Positions 44,797-55,335 of a stretch of 64,000 nt of DNA are shown here, piece by piece. How positions within the stretch are numbered: the first letter of the stretch is position 1; each line of letters starts with the position of its first letter. The notes under the pieces are model-generated. The model saw only the letters and a program-made list of their open reading frames with translations. It searched no databases and had not been told where the DNA came from. The stretch is from Beaufortia kweichowensis (lineage: Eukaryota; Chordata; Actinopteri; Cypriniformes; Gastromyzontidae), in NCBI GenBank assembly GCA_019155185.1, contig CM032805.1, positions 3,111,074 to 3,175,073 of the forward strand, in the 5' to 3' direction. Made by a program: the position numbers and the translations under genes.

Positions 44797-45087
44797 TTAT
44801 TCGTACCATTCTCTCTGTTCATCATTCACTGCCCCAACTTCATAAGCTGAATCACTGTAAATGTTTACCCATTTGTCTCTACTCCACTTCAAAGCTTCTA
44901 TTACTGCCTTCACTTCCGCCCTTTGTGCTGATTGCTTCCCTGTCATGGTTTTTGTTACTATAATGTCAAACTGGTTTCCTACTTTCCTTACTACAGCATA
45001 CCCTGCCTGCAAATCACCATTCTCATCCCTGAAACAACATCCATCATTAAACAAATCTTCAGCTTCTCCTTCCAATCTGGTGGTCAT
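44797..45087 (-). pseudogene. pol: RNase H domain of the endogenous retrovirus
   Basis: The 96-aa frame reads 'LFNDGCCFRDENGDLQAGYAVV' (first catalytic Asp in the N-D-G block), 'KQSAQRAEVKAVIEALK' (catalytic Glu helix) and 'VNIYSDSAYEVGAV' (third Asp in S-D-S-A-Y). This is the retroviral RNase H signature in order. The frame ends shortly after with a low-complexity run (plus 44789-44799, T-rich). Confidence 0.87.
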
Positions 45088-45299
45088 TAGGTCTGGCCTA
45101 ACTTTTTACTCAGCATTTACTGTAAATTCACACTCGTGTGGTTCCCCTTGTGTCATGTAATCAGCCATGTTGATCCCCTCATGTGTAAAAGTTAAATTTG
45201 GCCACGTCAGAATCTTTAGAATTCTATCTCGTTTTTAAGGATGACATGGTAAATGATGTTAAATTAACGTATGCCGTTATAGTCTGTGATGTTTAAATG

Positions 45300-45800
45300 G
45301 TCAGATGATGCCCCATAACCAAGTGTGCTGTTTTCTTATACTTCTTCTGGAACAACACTCTGTTAACAGTTATCTCACTCTCTCTGGTGACAGTATGACC
45401 CCTCTGGTACCCTCGTGTACCTATACTGTTGGCCCTTGAATGTCAATGAAAATATATCCCTTAAATGGTGTGCTAATGGTAGGTGGAAGAATTCATTTGC
45501 TAAATCAATACATATAAATCATGTTGTGGTGTCAGGTTGGTCAGAGCTGTGTAAAGGTTGGATACAGGTAATTTGTTGATTATCACAATCACATTAAAAC
45601 TTTTTTTTTTTACTACAGGCAGAATGTGGTGTTGCATTTGGGAATAAATGTGATGGTTCTATTACTCCTGCTGTCAGCAGGCTCTTAATTATGTCTACAT
45701 TCCCCTCATCAGTTTTTGTTTTGTGTGGATACTGAGGTTGCTATATTGGCTCATATGTGACAAGGTCAAAAGTGATCTCTGGACTGGAGGAGCAAAAGCC
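45300..45800 (-). pseudogene. pol: Reverse transcriptase N-terminal remnants of the endogenous retrovirus
   Basis: Minus-strand fragments read 'PQYPHKTKTDEGNVDIIKSLLTAGVIEP' (about 45640-45750), typical of the start of retroviral RT, and then 'VSNLYTALTNLTP' (about 45525-45565) of the next block. A T-rich stretch at 45600-45611 breaks the frame between them. The YxDD segment is not found, so part of the palm is deleted or unreadable. Confidence 0.7.
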
Positions 45801-45818
45801 AACATCTTTAGTTCCTAG

Positions 45819-46139
45819 TTACCACAATGTGTTAATCATTTGTTCAGTTAATTCATGATCAGTTTTCTCCCTACCGTGCCATCTAGTTATCCATCTATGT
45901 CTTAATGTAACTGTGTTGCTGGTGTGTTTATCAATTTTGTAAGCCTGCTCTTTCACTGAATGTTTAACCCCTTCTATCTGTGTTTCATCCCAATCTCTCA
46001 TCTCCTGTAACTTCTTTGTCATGGGCCCTAAATCTTTGGCTTGGTCTCTGTGATGTACTGCTACAGTGATGTGTGGCCTAGCCTCCCCCTTCATCATGTA
46101 CCATTCTTCCTGTTTTTCAGTTAGTTCTACAGCCCCCAC
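45819..46139 (-). pseudogene. Protease-RT linker ORF of the endogenous retrovirus
   Basis: The 106-aa frame contains 'EWYMMKGEARPHITVAVHHRDQAKDLGPM…REKTDHELTEQM'. I recall similar text between protease and RT in fish retrovirus-like polyproteins, and its place here fits. Function is unknown. It is followed on the minus strand by the RT remnants. Confidence 0.5.
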
Positions 46140-46344
46140 TATTCCCTCTAATTCTACAATAATCCCAGAACATTTAATTTCCCATTATGTTCCCTCTAAT
46201 TCTTCCAAAAAACTTTGTTGATACCATTCTGTCTAATTCCTATCATATAATAATGTGACATGTGGGAGATTGTATGGAGGCACTTACGGAACCCCAGTCG
46301 GCACTCAGAGCTTCCAAATGGAGTACAACAATAACAGTCCCTAG

Positions 46345-46611
46345 TCAAATAGTCAAAGTGGAAAAAGTGGCCCCAGTGTCCACTAAAAAGTTCAGACGGT
46401 CTTGGTTGACCTCAATGCTCAGCATCGGCTCCGCCATGACCCTGCTGTGGTCTCTCTGTGGCTCTCTTTTTGCAGTTGGTTGAGGAGCAAGCGCTGCATG
46501 GGGTGCTGTGTATCCCCCTCGCTCCCTTTTGAGATGCTCTTCCTCGATTATAGCCCCCTCTCCCTCTAGGAGCCGGGTCAGATGTGTGCTGCTTTGGACA
46601 TTCTTTAGCAA
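46345..46611 (-). pseudogene. pro: Retroviral protease, N-terminal part
   Basis: The 88-aa frame ends 'INQDR/INFLVDTGATFSTL'-type text: a Leu-Val lead-in and D-T-G-A, the retropepsin catalytic loop. It overlaps the nucleocapsid frame (46412-46714) in a different phase, consistent with either gag-pro frameshifting or a simple indel. The remainder of the protease after 46345 is broken by a stop. Confidence 0.8.
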
Positions 46612-46714
46612 AGTGACCTAGCTGGCCACAGACGAAGCAGTTTCTGCCCTGCCATCCTCCTCTTCCGCCCCTCATGCCCCCACGGCTCCCCATGCCTTCC
46701 ATACCATACCCCAC
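46412..46714 (-). pseudogene. gag: Gag nucleocapsid with CCHC zinc knuckle
   Basis: 'CFVCGQLGHFAKECPKQ' is a full C-x2-C-x4-H-x4-C knuckle at residues about 25-38, preceded by a Gly/Arg/Met-rich stretch (RGG-like) and followed by Arg/Gly repeats. It would bind and package RNA. Only one knuckle is seen. Confidence 0.85.
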
Positions 46715-48048
46715 ATCTTGCCTGCCATATGACCATGGTTTGTGCTCTAAATGTTGGACCTATTGGTCTATTATGTGCCCTATTCTCCTCAGATTGTGGT
46801 GTGTCTATATCTGGGTGTTGCAATAGCTACTAATTCTTATCTTTTTTTTTTTCTCATTTATCTTTTTTCTAGCTTCCCCTAACTGCAGTTTTAATAGTTG
46901 TACTTTTAGGTCCTCCAGCTCACAGTCTTTTCCCCTGTCCTTTTCTTGTGCTCTAGTCATGTGGTGCATCAAATTTCTTTTCCCATGTTTGTGTGGTACT
47001 GCCTGGTATATATCTGGATTTTCTTTTGGACTACTCTTTACACACTCCTCCGTCCCTTCCATTACTGCAGCTCTGAACATTTCTTCATGTACCCTATCTG
47101 AATGTGGGTGTACCCCTTTGTGCCTCCCATTCTTCTTTACATTTCATTAAATACATTAAATATGCTGCTGGCGTCTCCCCCTCTTTGGGGATGAACTTAA
47201 TGTTGTGAATGGCCCCTAGTGGTGCTGGAAAGTGTTTTCTGATGGCATTTGCCCAGTCTGGTGGCTATTGTCCCATAAGCGGTTTCCTACTGGCTTGTGT
47301 TTGTGTTAGCATCGTGTTGTATTTCTGCTAGTTGCCCTGCTTATGCTACTTGATCCAACAAAGCTCTCATCAAAGCTCTCTCTATTGCTAATCTATGTCC
47401 TTGAGTCACAGTTAAAACTTCTACACTAGTTACTAGAAATGCCTCTCATCCGTCTGTCTGCTTGCTACAGTTCTACAGTCAAAAAAAACCTCAACATCTT
47501 TATCTTGTAATTGTTCCATTTCTAGCTGTCCTCTTTCAACATTAAACAATTCAGCCTGCAAGCTGCTGCGCTGCTGTGCTCCCCCTCCCCTCTCGTATGG
47601 AGGTGGGCAGAAGGCTCAACTCTAAACCACTCCTTCTTTCTTACAGGCGTTGCCTCCTCCGCCTTCTCTCGCTGCTTCCGCTCTCTGACTCGCTCAAGTC
47701 AAAGCAATTGTATTCCACAATCTAAACTTTATACTTGAATTCTTCACTCTTTTTTTTTAATCACACTTTTTGTTTCTCCAATTACTCTCAACTCCTCTTT
47801 TCTCAGCCTCGCTTAGTTTCCCTGTCCATTTTTTCTCAAATTTGTCTCTTATGAATGATATCCAACAACCCTGAAACATCATACATCGACTCTAGTTGTT
47901 TTCTCAGTTTCTCTCTTTTCTTGGGCTCAGTGTCACTCAACACTTGAGCTACAGCTGCCTCCCACTGTAGTTTTAATTCTTTTGGACCACATGTCCCATA
48001 CTCCTCACACTCTCTATCAAATTTTATGTTATTTGTCTTATTTATCAA
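46640..48048 (-). pseudogene. gag: gag (matrix/capsid) remnants of the endogenous retrovirus
   Basis: Minus-strand frames at 47836-48048 ('ECEEYGTCGPKELKLQWEAAVAQVLSDTEPKKREKLRKQLESM') and 46805-47080 ('MFRAAVMEGTEECVKS…CELEDLKVQLLKLQLGEARKK') are charged and helical, as in Gag. They are separated by stops. The second ends close to the nucleocapsid. The assignment is by position and by continuity with the knuckle. Confidence 0.6.
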
Positions 48049-49846
48049 TTACTACTGTTATGTATTATTATTATTATTATTAATATTTAAATCGAATACC
48101 TTCACCTGGGTGACAAAGTTATAATCTGGCTTTCACAAAACTTTTCAGTCCCGATCGCCACTAATATCATCTCCTTTTATTTGACAGCACTCAATCTGAC
48201 TCCCTCTTCCTCACAAAAATGATTTTACTGTCTTACAATATACTTTTAATCCTAAACCCTCTCTTTGTTTTTAATTATACTAGTATTTCCTCTTTTACCC
48301 ACAGTTTTATCACTGTCTACAATTTTTCCTTTTTTCTGTGTTGTACACTGTTACAAAATTACACTTTATTATTTATTCGTGACTACCCCTTCTATTTTTA
48401 AACCCCTATTAAAATCACCCCTTCAATTCAAATACAGCCCTGTTCATGAAACAACAAATCACTTAACTACTTTAAACACAACATTGCACATAAAAACAAA
48501 ATGAGAATTTTCTCCTCAACTTCACTTCAGCAAATATATGCTGATCATTCAATCATTCAACACACAGTAAACCATGTACTTCGTAATTTTCGTTAGTTAT
48601 TTTCTTTTCCTCTTTACCACTCTCTTATTGTCATATAAAATTTGCCTCCTTTTGATACTTTTATTTCTACTTATTTCAATCTTATGTTTTACCACACAAT
48701 TTGACTCACTTTGTTCCATATCAGTACACTATTACAACCAAATGAAATGAAATACTTGCTTTTGTTCTTTACTAGATTTTCTATATTTTTTATATTTAAT
48801 TCCCAATACTATTCAACAACGAACACAAATGCATTCTTCATATGTTCATAGATCTGATTTACTGTTCAACAATGTCTCTCCATTATCTTTTCTCCTTACA
48901 GTACACACTCTGTATTCTCTTTATCTGACTCCAAAGAAAAATACACGCTCTCCTATCCTCCATGTTCACACAGCAAAGCAATTTTTACAGCAAAACGCAC
49001 AGCAATTAAACGCCCATGAAGCATAGTAATTCACAATAACACTGCAACAGCATAAAAACAGATCGCACATATACATGTATTAATTACTTAATGTTCATCA
49101 AATTTTACACAATATACACTTGCAAGGATTTTCATATGCACTTCATATCAAATTCTCATAACCATCTGTATCTTTTTATACATGTATCTTAATCATCTGT
49201 ATCTCTCTATACAGGTATTCTTCATCATCTGTATCTCTCTATACAGGTATTCTTAATCATTCATCATCTGTAGGTCTCTCTATACAGGTATTCTTAATCA
49301 TCCGGGTATCTCACTCTCACAATCTTAGGTCTCTTGTGTGACTCTTAACTCTTCAAAATCATCCTTAGTCTTCTCTTTATAATGCGGGTATCTCAACAAC
49401 TATTATTAGTCATCTGCATACAATACGGGGAGAGCTATTCTTAGTCTTCTGCATTCACTAATTGCAGGTTTTTTATCTGGGAATAAAGCCAAGTTATTTT
49501 TCTCTCATGACTAGCTCATAGAGATATCTTTGTTACCATTTTGCCTACCGTTTATTCGTCACACTCAACCTTTTTTCCTACCAGTTTCAACAACAACTCA
49601 CGACTAATTCGTGGGAATACAGTATCCTCTTAATATTTTACGGTCTCTATTTACAAAGATATTTTCTTCAACTGTTTATACAATTTTGCTATACAACTTA
49701 CGTTCTCTTTTCTGACATCAATAATTTGGTTATAGCCAATCGCAGAAATTTGATTATAACAGGTATTCTGCGCTTACCTTTTATTTTGTGAGGGCCCTCT
49801 TGATGTCAGAAAGAGTTTGTCCATTGTCCAGTCTCCTCCTTTTTCC
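48049..49846 (-). other. Leader and 5' part of the endogenous retrovirus, no clear gene
   Basis: 1.8 kb between the PBS and the first gag-like frame. The plus strand is T/C-rich, so the proviral strand is purine-rich. It contains a short tandem repeat (49161-49302). No frame is long enough to defend. Part of gag may be lost here. Confidence 0.5.
49161..49302. repeat. ~33-bp minisatellite (about 4 copies) in the retroviral leader
   Basis: The unit 'catctgtatctctctataca' plus 'ggtattcttaat' recurs four times with small changes. Confidence 0.85.
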
Positions 49847-49867
49847 CAAATCACGTCGGGATCACCA
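49847..49867 (-). promoter_or_regulatory. Primer binding site, tRNA-Trp type
   Basis: On the minus strand TGGTGATCCCGACGTGATTT begins 3 nt after the LTR. It matches the complement of the vertebrate tRNA-Trp 3' end with one change (T for C at position 7). tRNA-Trp is the primer of Rous sarcoma type alpharetroviruses. Confidence 0.85.
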
Positions 49868-49870
49868 AAT

Positions 49871-50573
49871 TGTTGGACTTGGCATTTAATCCTTCAAGTC
49901 CGCGTGTTCGTTTATTCAGGAAGGAGGACTCAAAAATATCTTTAAAAGGATTTATTTTAACAATCAAAAGTATATTGAAGAATATCACACTTGAAGAAAA
50001 TATGCAGAGCTCTGGGTTCAATCTGTCCCTATCATTTACACAATCAAAGGAGTTCCCCCATCGAGCAATACGACAGAAAGAACCCGTCTATCCCTCAAAA
50101 CCCAATTTTTATGGTTTCCTCTCCCCAAGGTTAGCAGGTGGCACCTCTCCACCCTTCCGGTAGGCATCTTCTCATATTTGGTCATTGTTATCTTCTGCTT
50201 AGTCTGCTTAGTCTGCAAAGATAGATCTTGGTCTGCACAAATTCAGGGTTAAGACTTATACTTGGAGTGCTTAGGGCACTTCGACCTAAGATAGCTCATT
50301 TCATATATGGTTATACCGGTCCTTCTCTCTCCTTGGTAAATTTCCACTGGCAAGCATTTCATACAAGCACACAAGACTATGAATATATAAGAGCGAATAG
50401 TGATTAATATTGTTTTAATGATTAATGTTATTATAATGATTAATATAAACACCAGAATATATGAGAGTAAATAATGGTTATTAAAGACACAAGAATATAT
50501 CAGAGTAGATAATGATTAATGTTGAACTCTGTAAAAGAAAGTTAAAACATTTATGAATACAAAATCCCTTTAG
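49871..50573 (-). repeat. 5' LTR of the endogenous retrovirus (minus sense)
   Basis: It matches 42411-43113 with about 15-20 differences by eye. The outer end (50573) abuts exactly the start of a 1.3-kb repeat that also exists alone at 55336. Confidence 0.87.
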
Positions 50574-50990
50574 TGTAGAAATGTTTTTACATTTTCAAAA
50601 ACAGTGCTATTCAAAAGTGCAACAGTTCAATTCAGATCAAAGTGGCCAAAATAACTTTTCAAAGTTAAATAGGCAAAATCATAGCAGAAGGCATATATAT
50701 AGGCTACTTTATTGTTCTACACACACCCTGGCTACATATCACTTGCTATGTGTGATATTCATGTGTATATAAAGTGCTTAACCAATGTATTATAGCACTC
50801 GTCATAATAAAAAGAAAACACAAACAGTAATCGGTCAAAAACTTGTCTAAAACAAAAAATTTTATTGTTGTGTTCATTGGGCAAATAGCAAATTAAAACA
50901 ACGAAATAGTCTGTATTCGCATTTTGTTATAGCCAGATTTTAGCTGGCACATTCAGCTTCCCTCAGAAGTCAGGAATTAAGGACTGCAAG

Positions 50991-51530
50991 TACGCTACCA
51001 GTCAAAGGCTTTCATACAATTGATAGAAGTGTTTCTCATGATCTTCAAAATCTTTTTATCTGAAGGTGTACATTTCAATGTTTGAACTGAATGTCATAGA
51101 CAAAAATGTAATTCTGCCAACATATTCTTTTTCTTTTGCATTTGAAAACTAAAATCGTATTTTCAAAAAAAAACAAACAAAAAAAACATTTGAAATGGAT
51201 TACTAGGACCAAATAATGAATAAAAAGCCACCAATAAGACTCCAGCAAAGATGGAAATTCCTTCAGTGCTGTTTAAAAAGCTTCCTCAAGAAACTGGATG
51301 ATAAGAGAGTAAGACTGTACAAATTCCTGTCAAAGGGTGCCTACTTTTGAGGATGCTGAAATAAAACATGGTGTTTATTTGTTTTGGATGTTGGACGCAA
51401 CATAATTCCCGCAGTTTTAATTGTGTTATTTCATGGTTTTGAGGAGTTTGCTACTGATATTCTAAAATGTGTGTGAGGGGGGACTAAACAACAGTGAGTA
51501 AGTGTTTGTAAACCTTTGCTTGGTAGTGTA
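50991..51530. mobile_element. Non-autonomous Tc1/mariner-like element (copy 1)
   Basis: Termini are TA + 'cgctaccagtcaaagg' and its imperfect reverse complement 'cctttgcttggtagtg' + TA. The TA ends match the Tc1/mariner target. The 540-bp interior has 'caaagggtgcctacttttgagg', words known from the 3' region of fish Tc1-like elements. No transposase ORF. Confidence 0.8.
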
Positions 51531-51646
51531 AATAACTGTAACTGGGCATGTGAATAAAAAACAATAATGTCCTTTACTATTTCTTATTTTGCCTGTCGTG
51601 TTAAAACAGCACCATTTAACAATGTGTGCTATTTAACAATTAAATA

Positions 51647-51662
51647 GCACACACACACACAC
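51647..51662 (+). repeat. (AC)n microsatellite
   Basis: A short CA run; the same run in repeat copy 2 is longer (56441-56462). Confidence 0.9.
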
Positions 51663-51884
51663 ATACTGGTGGATTAACCATTACCATAGAAACATGATTT
51701 TAGAATGTATTCGGGCGTGGCTCAATTGTCATAAACTTGCTCAGTACTGTATCTATGGTGATATACGTCACACACCCGCATATATATATTTCCCCGGATT
51801 TCTCCTATTCTGTTTTATACTTCTATAAACATTTTTCCGTTTTGTTTACAAAGGCCGTCTGCTACTAACATTCGCCGACATAAA

Positions 51885-53189
51885 GTTAAAGGTCTCCTGC
51901 AGAGTGCCTCCCAAGTGCGCCTGGATGGTGGTAAGGTAGAGACAACCAATGACAGAGAGCTGTCGCTCTCACGTGAAGCGGACTTGTTCGGGCTTTACAG
52001 ATTCGGTCTTTAATGTAGTTACTGTACATACAGCTTTGCACGCACATTACCAACTGCACATTGATATGCGTATTTGCCTGATACTTAAACTGCTTTGGCG
52101 TTGAACGCGGCATTCACAAACACGCTAGGCCTAATTTCTAGCTGCCAGGTAAGCAAACTTGACAATGTCCCGAGCGACGAAAAGACAACAAAGCGTCCAA
52201 AATGATCGTAATAAGATTATGTGACAACGAGTGACGTAAGTCTTCTTTCTTTTATTTCTCAAGCACACATAGCGATTGTAAATTAAACCTGGTCTCGGGT
52301 GGACTGATTAGCGGTTGTGTAAACACGGTTTAACTGGAAATGCATTTCTTTTTCTATTTCCTTTATATATAGAGATATATTTTATCATATTCGGCTTTTG
52401 TGACGCTATGCGTTTGGTGTGTCAAAGTCGCGACTGTGGAACGCGGGCGCTAAGGAAAGACATTACCACCACGTCATTAATACGTCACACGCGTGTATGC
52501 AATGTAAGAGACAAACAAAGAACCTTAAACCTACTTTAGTTATACCGTGATTCATTTTCGTGTTAGATTGCATGTTTTATTTAGATTCCTATTGTTATAT
52601 GACCTCCTATTGTTATTCTTAACTGTACATGTATTTTATTCTGTTTGTTGCTTGTTATGTTTTGTATTACTTCTATGGCTTTTACACGGTCTAAATATAA
52701 TTTCACTGCGAGTTGTATCACGTGTATCACAACTTTGTATGTGAAGAATACTACTTGGCCTGCATGTCCAGACAAGTGTGCTGCTTGCAATCTTTTTATT
52801 TTTGCTTTGGTTTCTATACTGTGTGATGAAACGATACCTATGGCTTTCCAAAAATGTTGTGTTTTTGTTACGCATGGGCATTGTGGTTTTAGTGGTCAGT
52901 AATAATTACTTTTACTATTATTCATGTGATACATTTGTTATCAATAGGTGTCTTTGTGTTATCGGCATGAGTTATATGCCCATCAGTTCTACGTGTAGTC
53001 TACTGCTATGGTGCTTTGCACAATACATGCTAACAATTCTTTACGATTATCTTTCAGGAATTTGAATCTACATGGCTTTTACAAAACAGCGCGTGGTAAA
53101 AGACAAGGACGCGTCCTCTTGTGGAATAAAGAGACGTTCCTTCTGCAAAGGAGCATGTCAGGCCAGTTGGCGTGCACCTCGGTCCCGGC
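51885..53189 (+). other. Segment between the 1.3-kb repeat and the hAT remnant; no defended gene
   Basis: It follows the promoter-like end of the repeat. A splice-donor-like 'ccaggtaagc' lies at about 52146-52153, and pyrimidine-rich tracts precede the transposase-like part (for example 'ttacgattatctttcag' ending about 53058). Short plus frames exist, but their residues look like intron translation (hydrophobic, Cys/Phe-rich). A hAT 5' exon and intron is a reasonable guess. Confidence 0.4.
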
Positions 53190-53880
53190 TGAAGATGCTG
53201 AGGACACTTGAGGACCTGCCTAGGTGGTTTGAAACCAAGGCCCTGGCAGACCTCAATAAGAAATATACACTAGGGAGCTTCTGGATGCTGGATCGTTCAT
53301 GGAGCCTAGGTTCAAAGCGCAGTACATCAGCGCAGGCGACATCCCCGTGGCTAGGACCCGACTAAAGATGGTAATTCTGGAATCCGTGAGACGTACTCTA
53401 GTAATAATGATGCGCTTGATCGTTATGCTTCCACAAACACATGTTTCTATGTAATTTAACTGCACAATTAATGTGAGATTTTTTTCCCCCCCATCTGCCA
53501 GGAGAAGAGATCTCGTATAGTGAAAGCGTTTAGAAGATCGCGGCCCTCAGGGGAAAAGGCAGACAGTTCTCCTAATTGGCCTCTTCCGCTTTGCCTGATC
53601 AGCCTGAAGATGTCGCGGAGGCCGAGTTCGAGCCCCGTCACCGACGGAGAGGACGTTCCCTCGGCCCGGCGCAAAGTGCGTGAGGTCGCATTTCCACGTC
53701 TGCGTACAAAGGAGCCCGCAAGTGTCTTTGTGTAGCGGCCACAAGAGCGCTCGCCCCCTCCGAGCGTCTGTTCACCCGCGGAGGGAATACAGTGACTTGA
53801 ACTGGCTCGTCCTCAGAGCCGGCAAAAGCGGACACGCTGGTTTTCCCGGCCAAACACCCGCGAGCTACCAAACGGCGTAA
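53072..53880 (+). pseudogene. hAT transposase C-terminal half, broken
   Basis: Two hAT hallmarks are readable on the plus strand. Around 53270-53390 one frame gives 'GSFMEPRFKAQYISAGDIP', the M/L-D/E-P-R-F-K block before the dimerisation region. Around 53715-53870 another gives 'KCLCVAATRALAPSERLF' followed by 'RGGNTVT', the C-terminal dimerisation signature (usual form: …CVPATSAPSERVFS…GNIVT). A TGA at 53798 interrupts the latter, and 'ADTLVFPAKH' continues after it. Between them lies a Ser/Arg-rich part with a possible intron or insertion (53360-53510). The N-terminal BED finger and catalytic part are not seen. Confidence 0.8.
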
Positions 53881-53940
53881 GGCAGGATGGCCGTGGCCAC
53901 TCTCACCGGGGGCTTCCGCCGGCATGCCGATTATTAAGAT
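53500..53940. other. CpG-rich patch
   Basis: Many CG dinucleotides and GC content well above the AT-rich surroundings. It coincides with the hAT C-terminal coding part. Confidence 0.6.
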
Positions 53941-55335
53941 GCATATTGCTGTTAATGCTCAGACAGCGTTTCTTTTAAGGTTACCTTAAAAGTACAGTTC
54001 ACATGTTTATTTTGCCTTTGGCTTTTTTGATTTACTCAAATCTATTCAGAGAGGTACAGGCAGACGTTTGTTCTCCTTGATTTTTTTTGCACCGTGTGTG
54101 TTGCGCTTCTGACTGAAGATCATTAAGACCATATGTATCTTATATTTTTATTGATTTATTTAAAGGCTGTCTGGTAAAGTTCACAGACGGTGTTTGACAA
54201 GTTTTACACGTTTACATACGTTCATGACTTATTTGGCATCTAAAGAGTGATTTAGATATCACCACATTTCATCCTAATCCGAAGGTCTGGCCAACAGGAA
54301 AGAGCGCTGTACATGTTTCGTTTATCTTATTGTGTGTCTCTCAGACTGTACAATGGTTTATTGTTTGTTGAGTAATACAGAAGCTAAAGGGCTTTAAAAA
54401 GCAACAACCGCACATTAAATAACAATGGCGATGTTTGTTAAAAAACAGAATCACAATTCGATTATTTTCTTGGAAAGGAAAAAATTCCCTGTGTATTTTC
54501 AGATGCAAGGTCTAAAATATGTTGTCAGTCACTGAAGTAATGTTCTAAGAAATGAATGCTGTGTGTCATATGTAGGCATGGATGGCATTCATGTTTGAAT
54601 CTGACAATGGATTCAACTGTGAACGAAATCCCTCAGAATTCACGGAACTCCATGAGCCGTTAACTGTATGTTGCTGTGTTCAAATCTAATGCAATGTGTA
54701 TGACTTTAGTTTTTTTTTTTTTTGTATTAACATTAAGATATGGGAGAGAATCAGTTGATGCTAGACTTACTCAAGATTGCTGTTTTGCACTCGGTCAGGC
54801 GTGGACGTCCTGCTGGCTTGACACTGGTCAACACCTTCTTTGTTCTAAAGCTGTAGCCCAGACGCTTTTCTGGAAAGAGCCGAAGTGTATTGCGGTTCAT
54901 TGATGTGCTTGGAAAGGAAATTTTCAGATGCAATAAATAAATAAATGACATCTTTCTGAGGTGCCTCTGTCCACCATAAGGGGTTCTAATGTGATGGAAT
55001 GTATTGGGCGTGGCTCTCTTTGTTCCATGCTACATTCTTAGTGACATCACAGAATAGAATCTTTTGCACTATGTTGCAATACACTGTTCAAATGAAGATT
55101 AGATGTAAACATGTTTGTTTTGCTTAAGCCGTTTATGTGACTGCAGAAATGAAGTGAGAAACAGGTGGTGTTCTTTTAAGGACATGTTTTATTTGTAAAG
55201 TACAAACTCGTCTGTCATATAATGTGCAATTAAATCACAGGCTTTGATAAGCTCAACCTTTTCTGTATAAACAGCAACTGATTTCATGTAGAAATGTTCC
55301 TAAATGTAGAGGGTAGAAACGGTACTAAATGTAAG
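53941..55335. other. Intergenic/transposon 3' sequence, nothing recognised
   Basis: AT-rich sequence with small frames only. Around 54992-55050 the words 'gaatgtattgggcgtggctc' and 'gtgacatcac' echo the promoter-like end of the 1.3-kb repeat ('gaatgtattcgggcgtggctc', 'tacgtcac'), so an older diverged copy of that end may be present. Confidence 0.45.

Larger units (their letters stand above)
42411..50573 (-). mobile_element. Endogenous retrovirus, minus strand, LTR to LTR but with decayed genes
   Basis: Two direct ~703-bp LTRs (97-98% alike by eye) flank 6.76 kb. On the minus strand the order is PBS (tRNA-Trp type), gag with CCHC knuckle, protease (DTGA), RT N-terminal blocks, RNase H (DSAY), Env transmembrane tail and a purine-rich tract before the 3' LTR. 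The Env TM segment with a Cys-rich cytoplasmic border marks it as a retrovirus rather than a gypsy element. All genes are interrupted. There is no matching target duplication: satellite lies on one side and an unrelated repeat on the other. Confidence 0.88.
50574..51884 (+). repeat. 1.3-kb direct repeat, copy 1
   Basis: It begins 'tgtagaaatgttt' and ends '…cattcgccgacataaa'. It is nearly identical to 55336-56687 over its whole length, including a Tc1-like insertion and a CA microsatellite. Near its 3' end are a CRE-like 'tacgtcac' (about 51764-51771) and a TATA run ('gcatatatata', about 51778-51788), so it may act as a promoter for the hAT-like segment that follows. Confidence 0.9.

Noticed and set aside
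52547..53065. Several plus-strand hydrophobic ORFs before the hAT remnant
   Set aside because: Cys/Phe/Ile-rich composition and overlapping frames in both directions look like translated intron or AT-rich DNA. No homology was evident.
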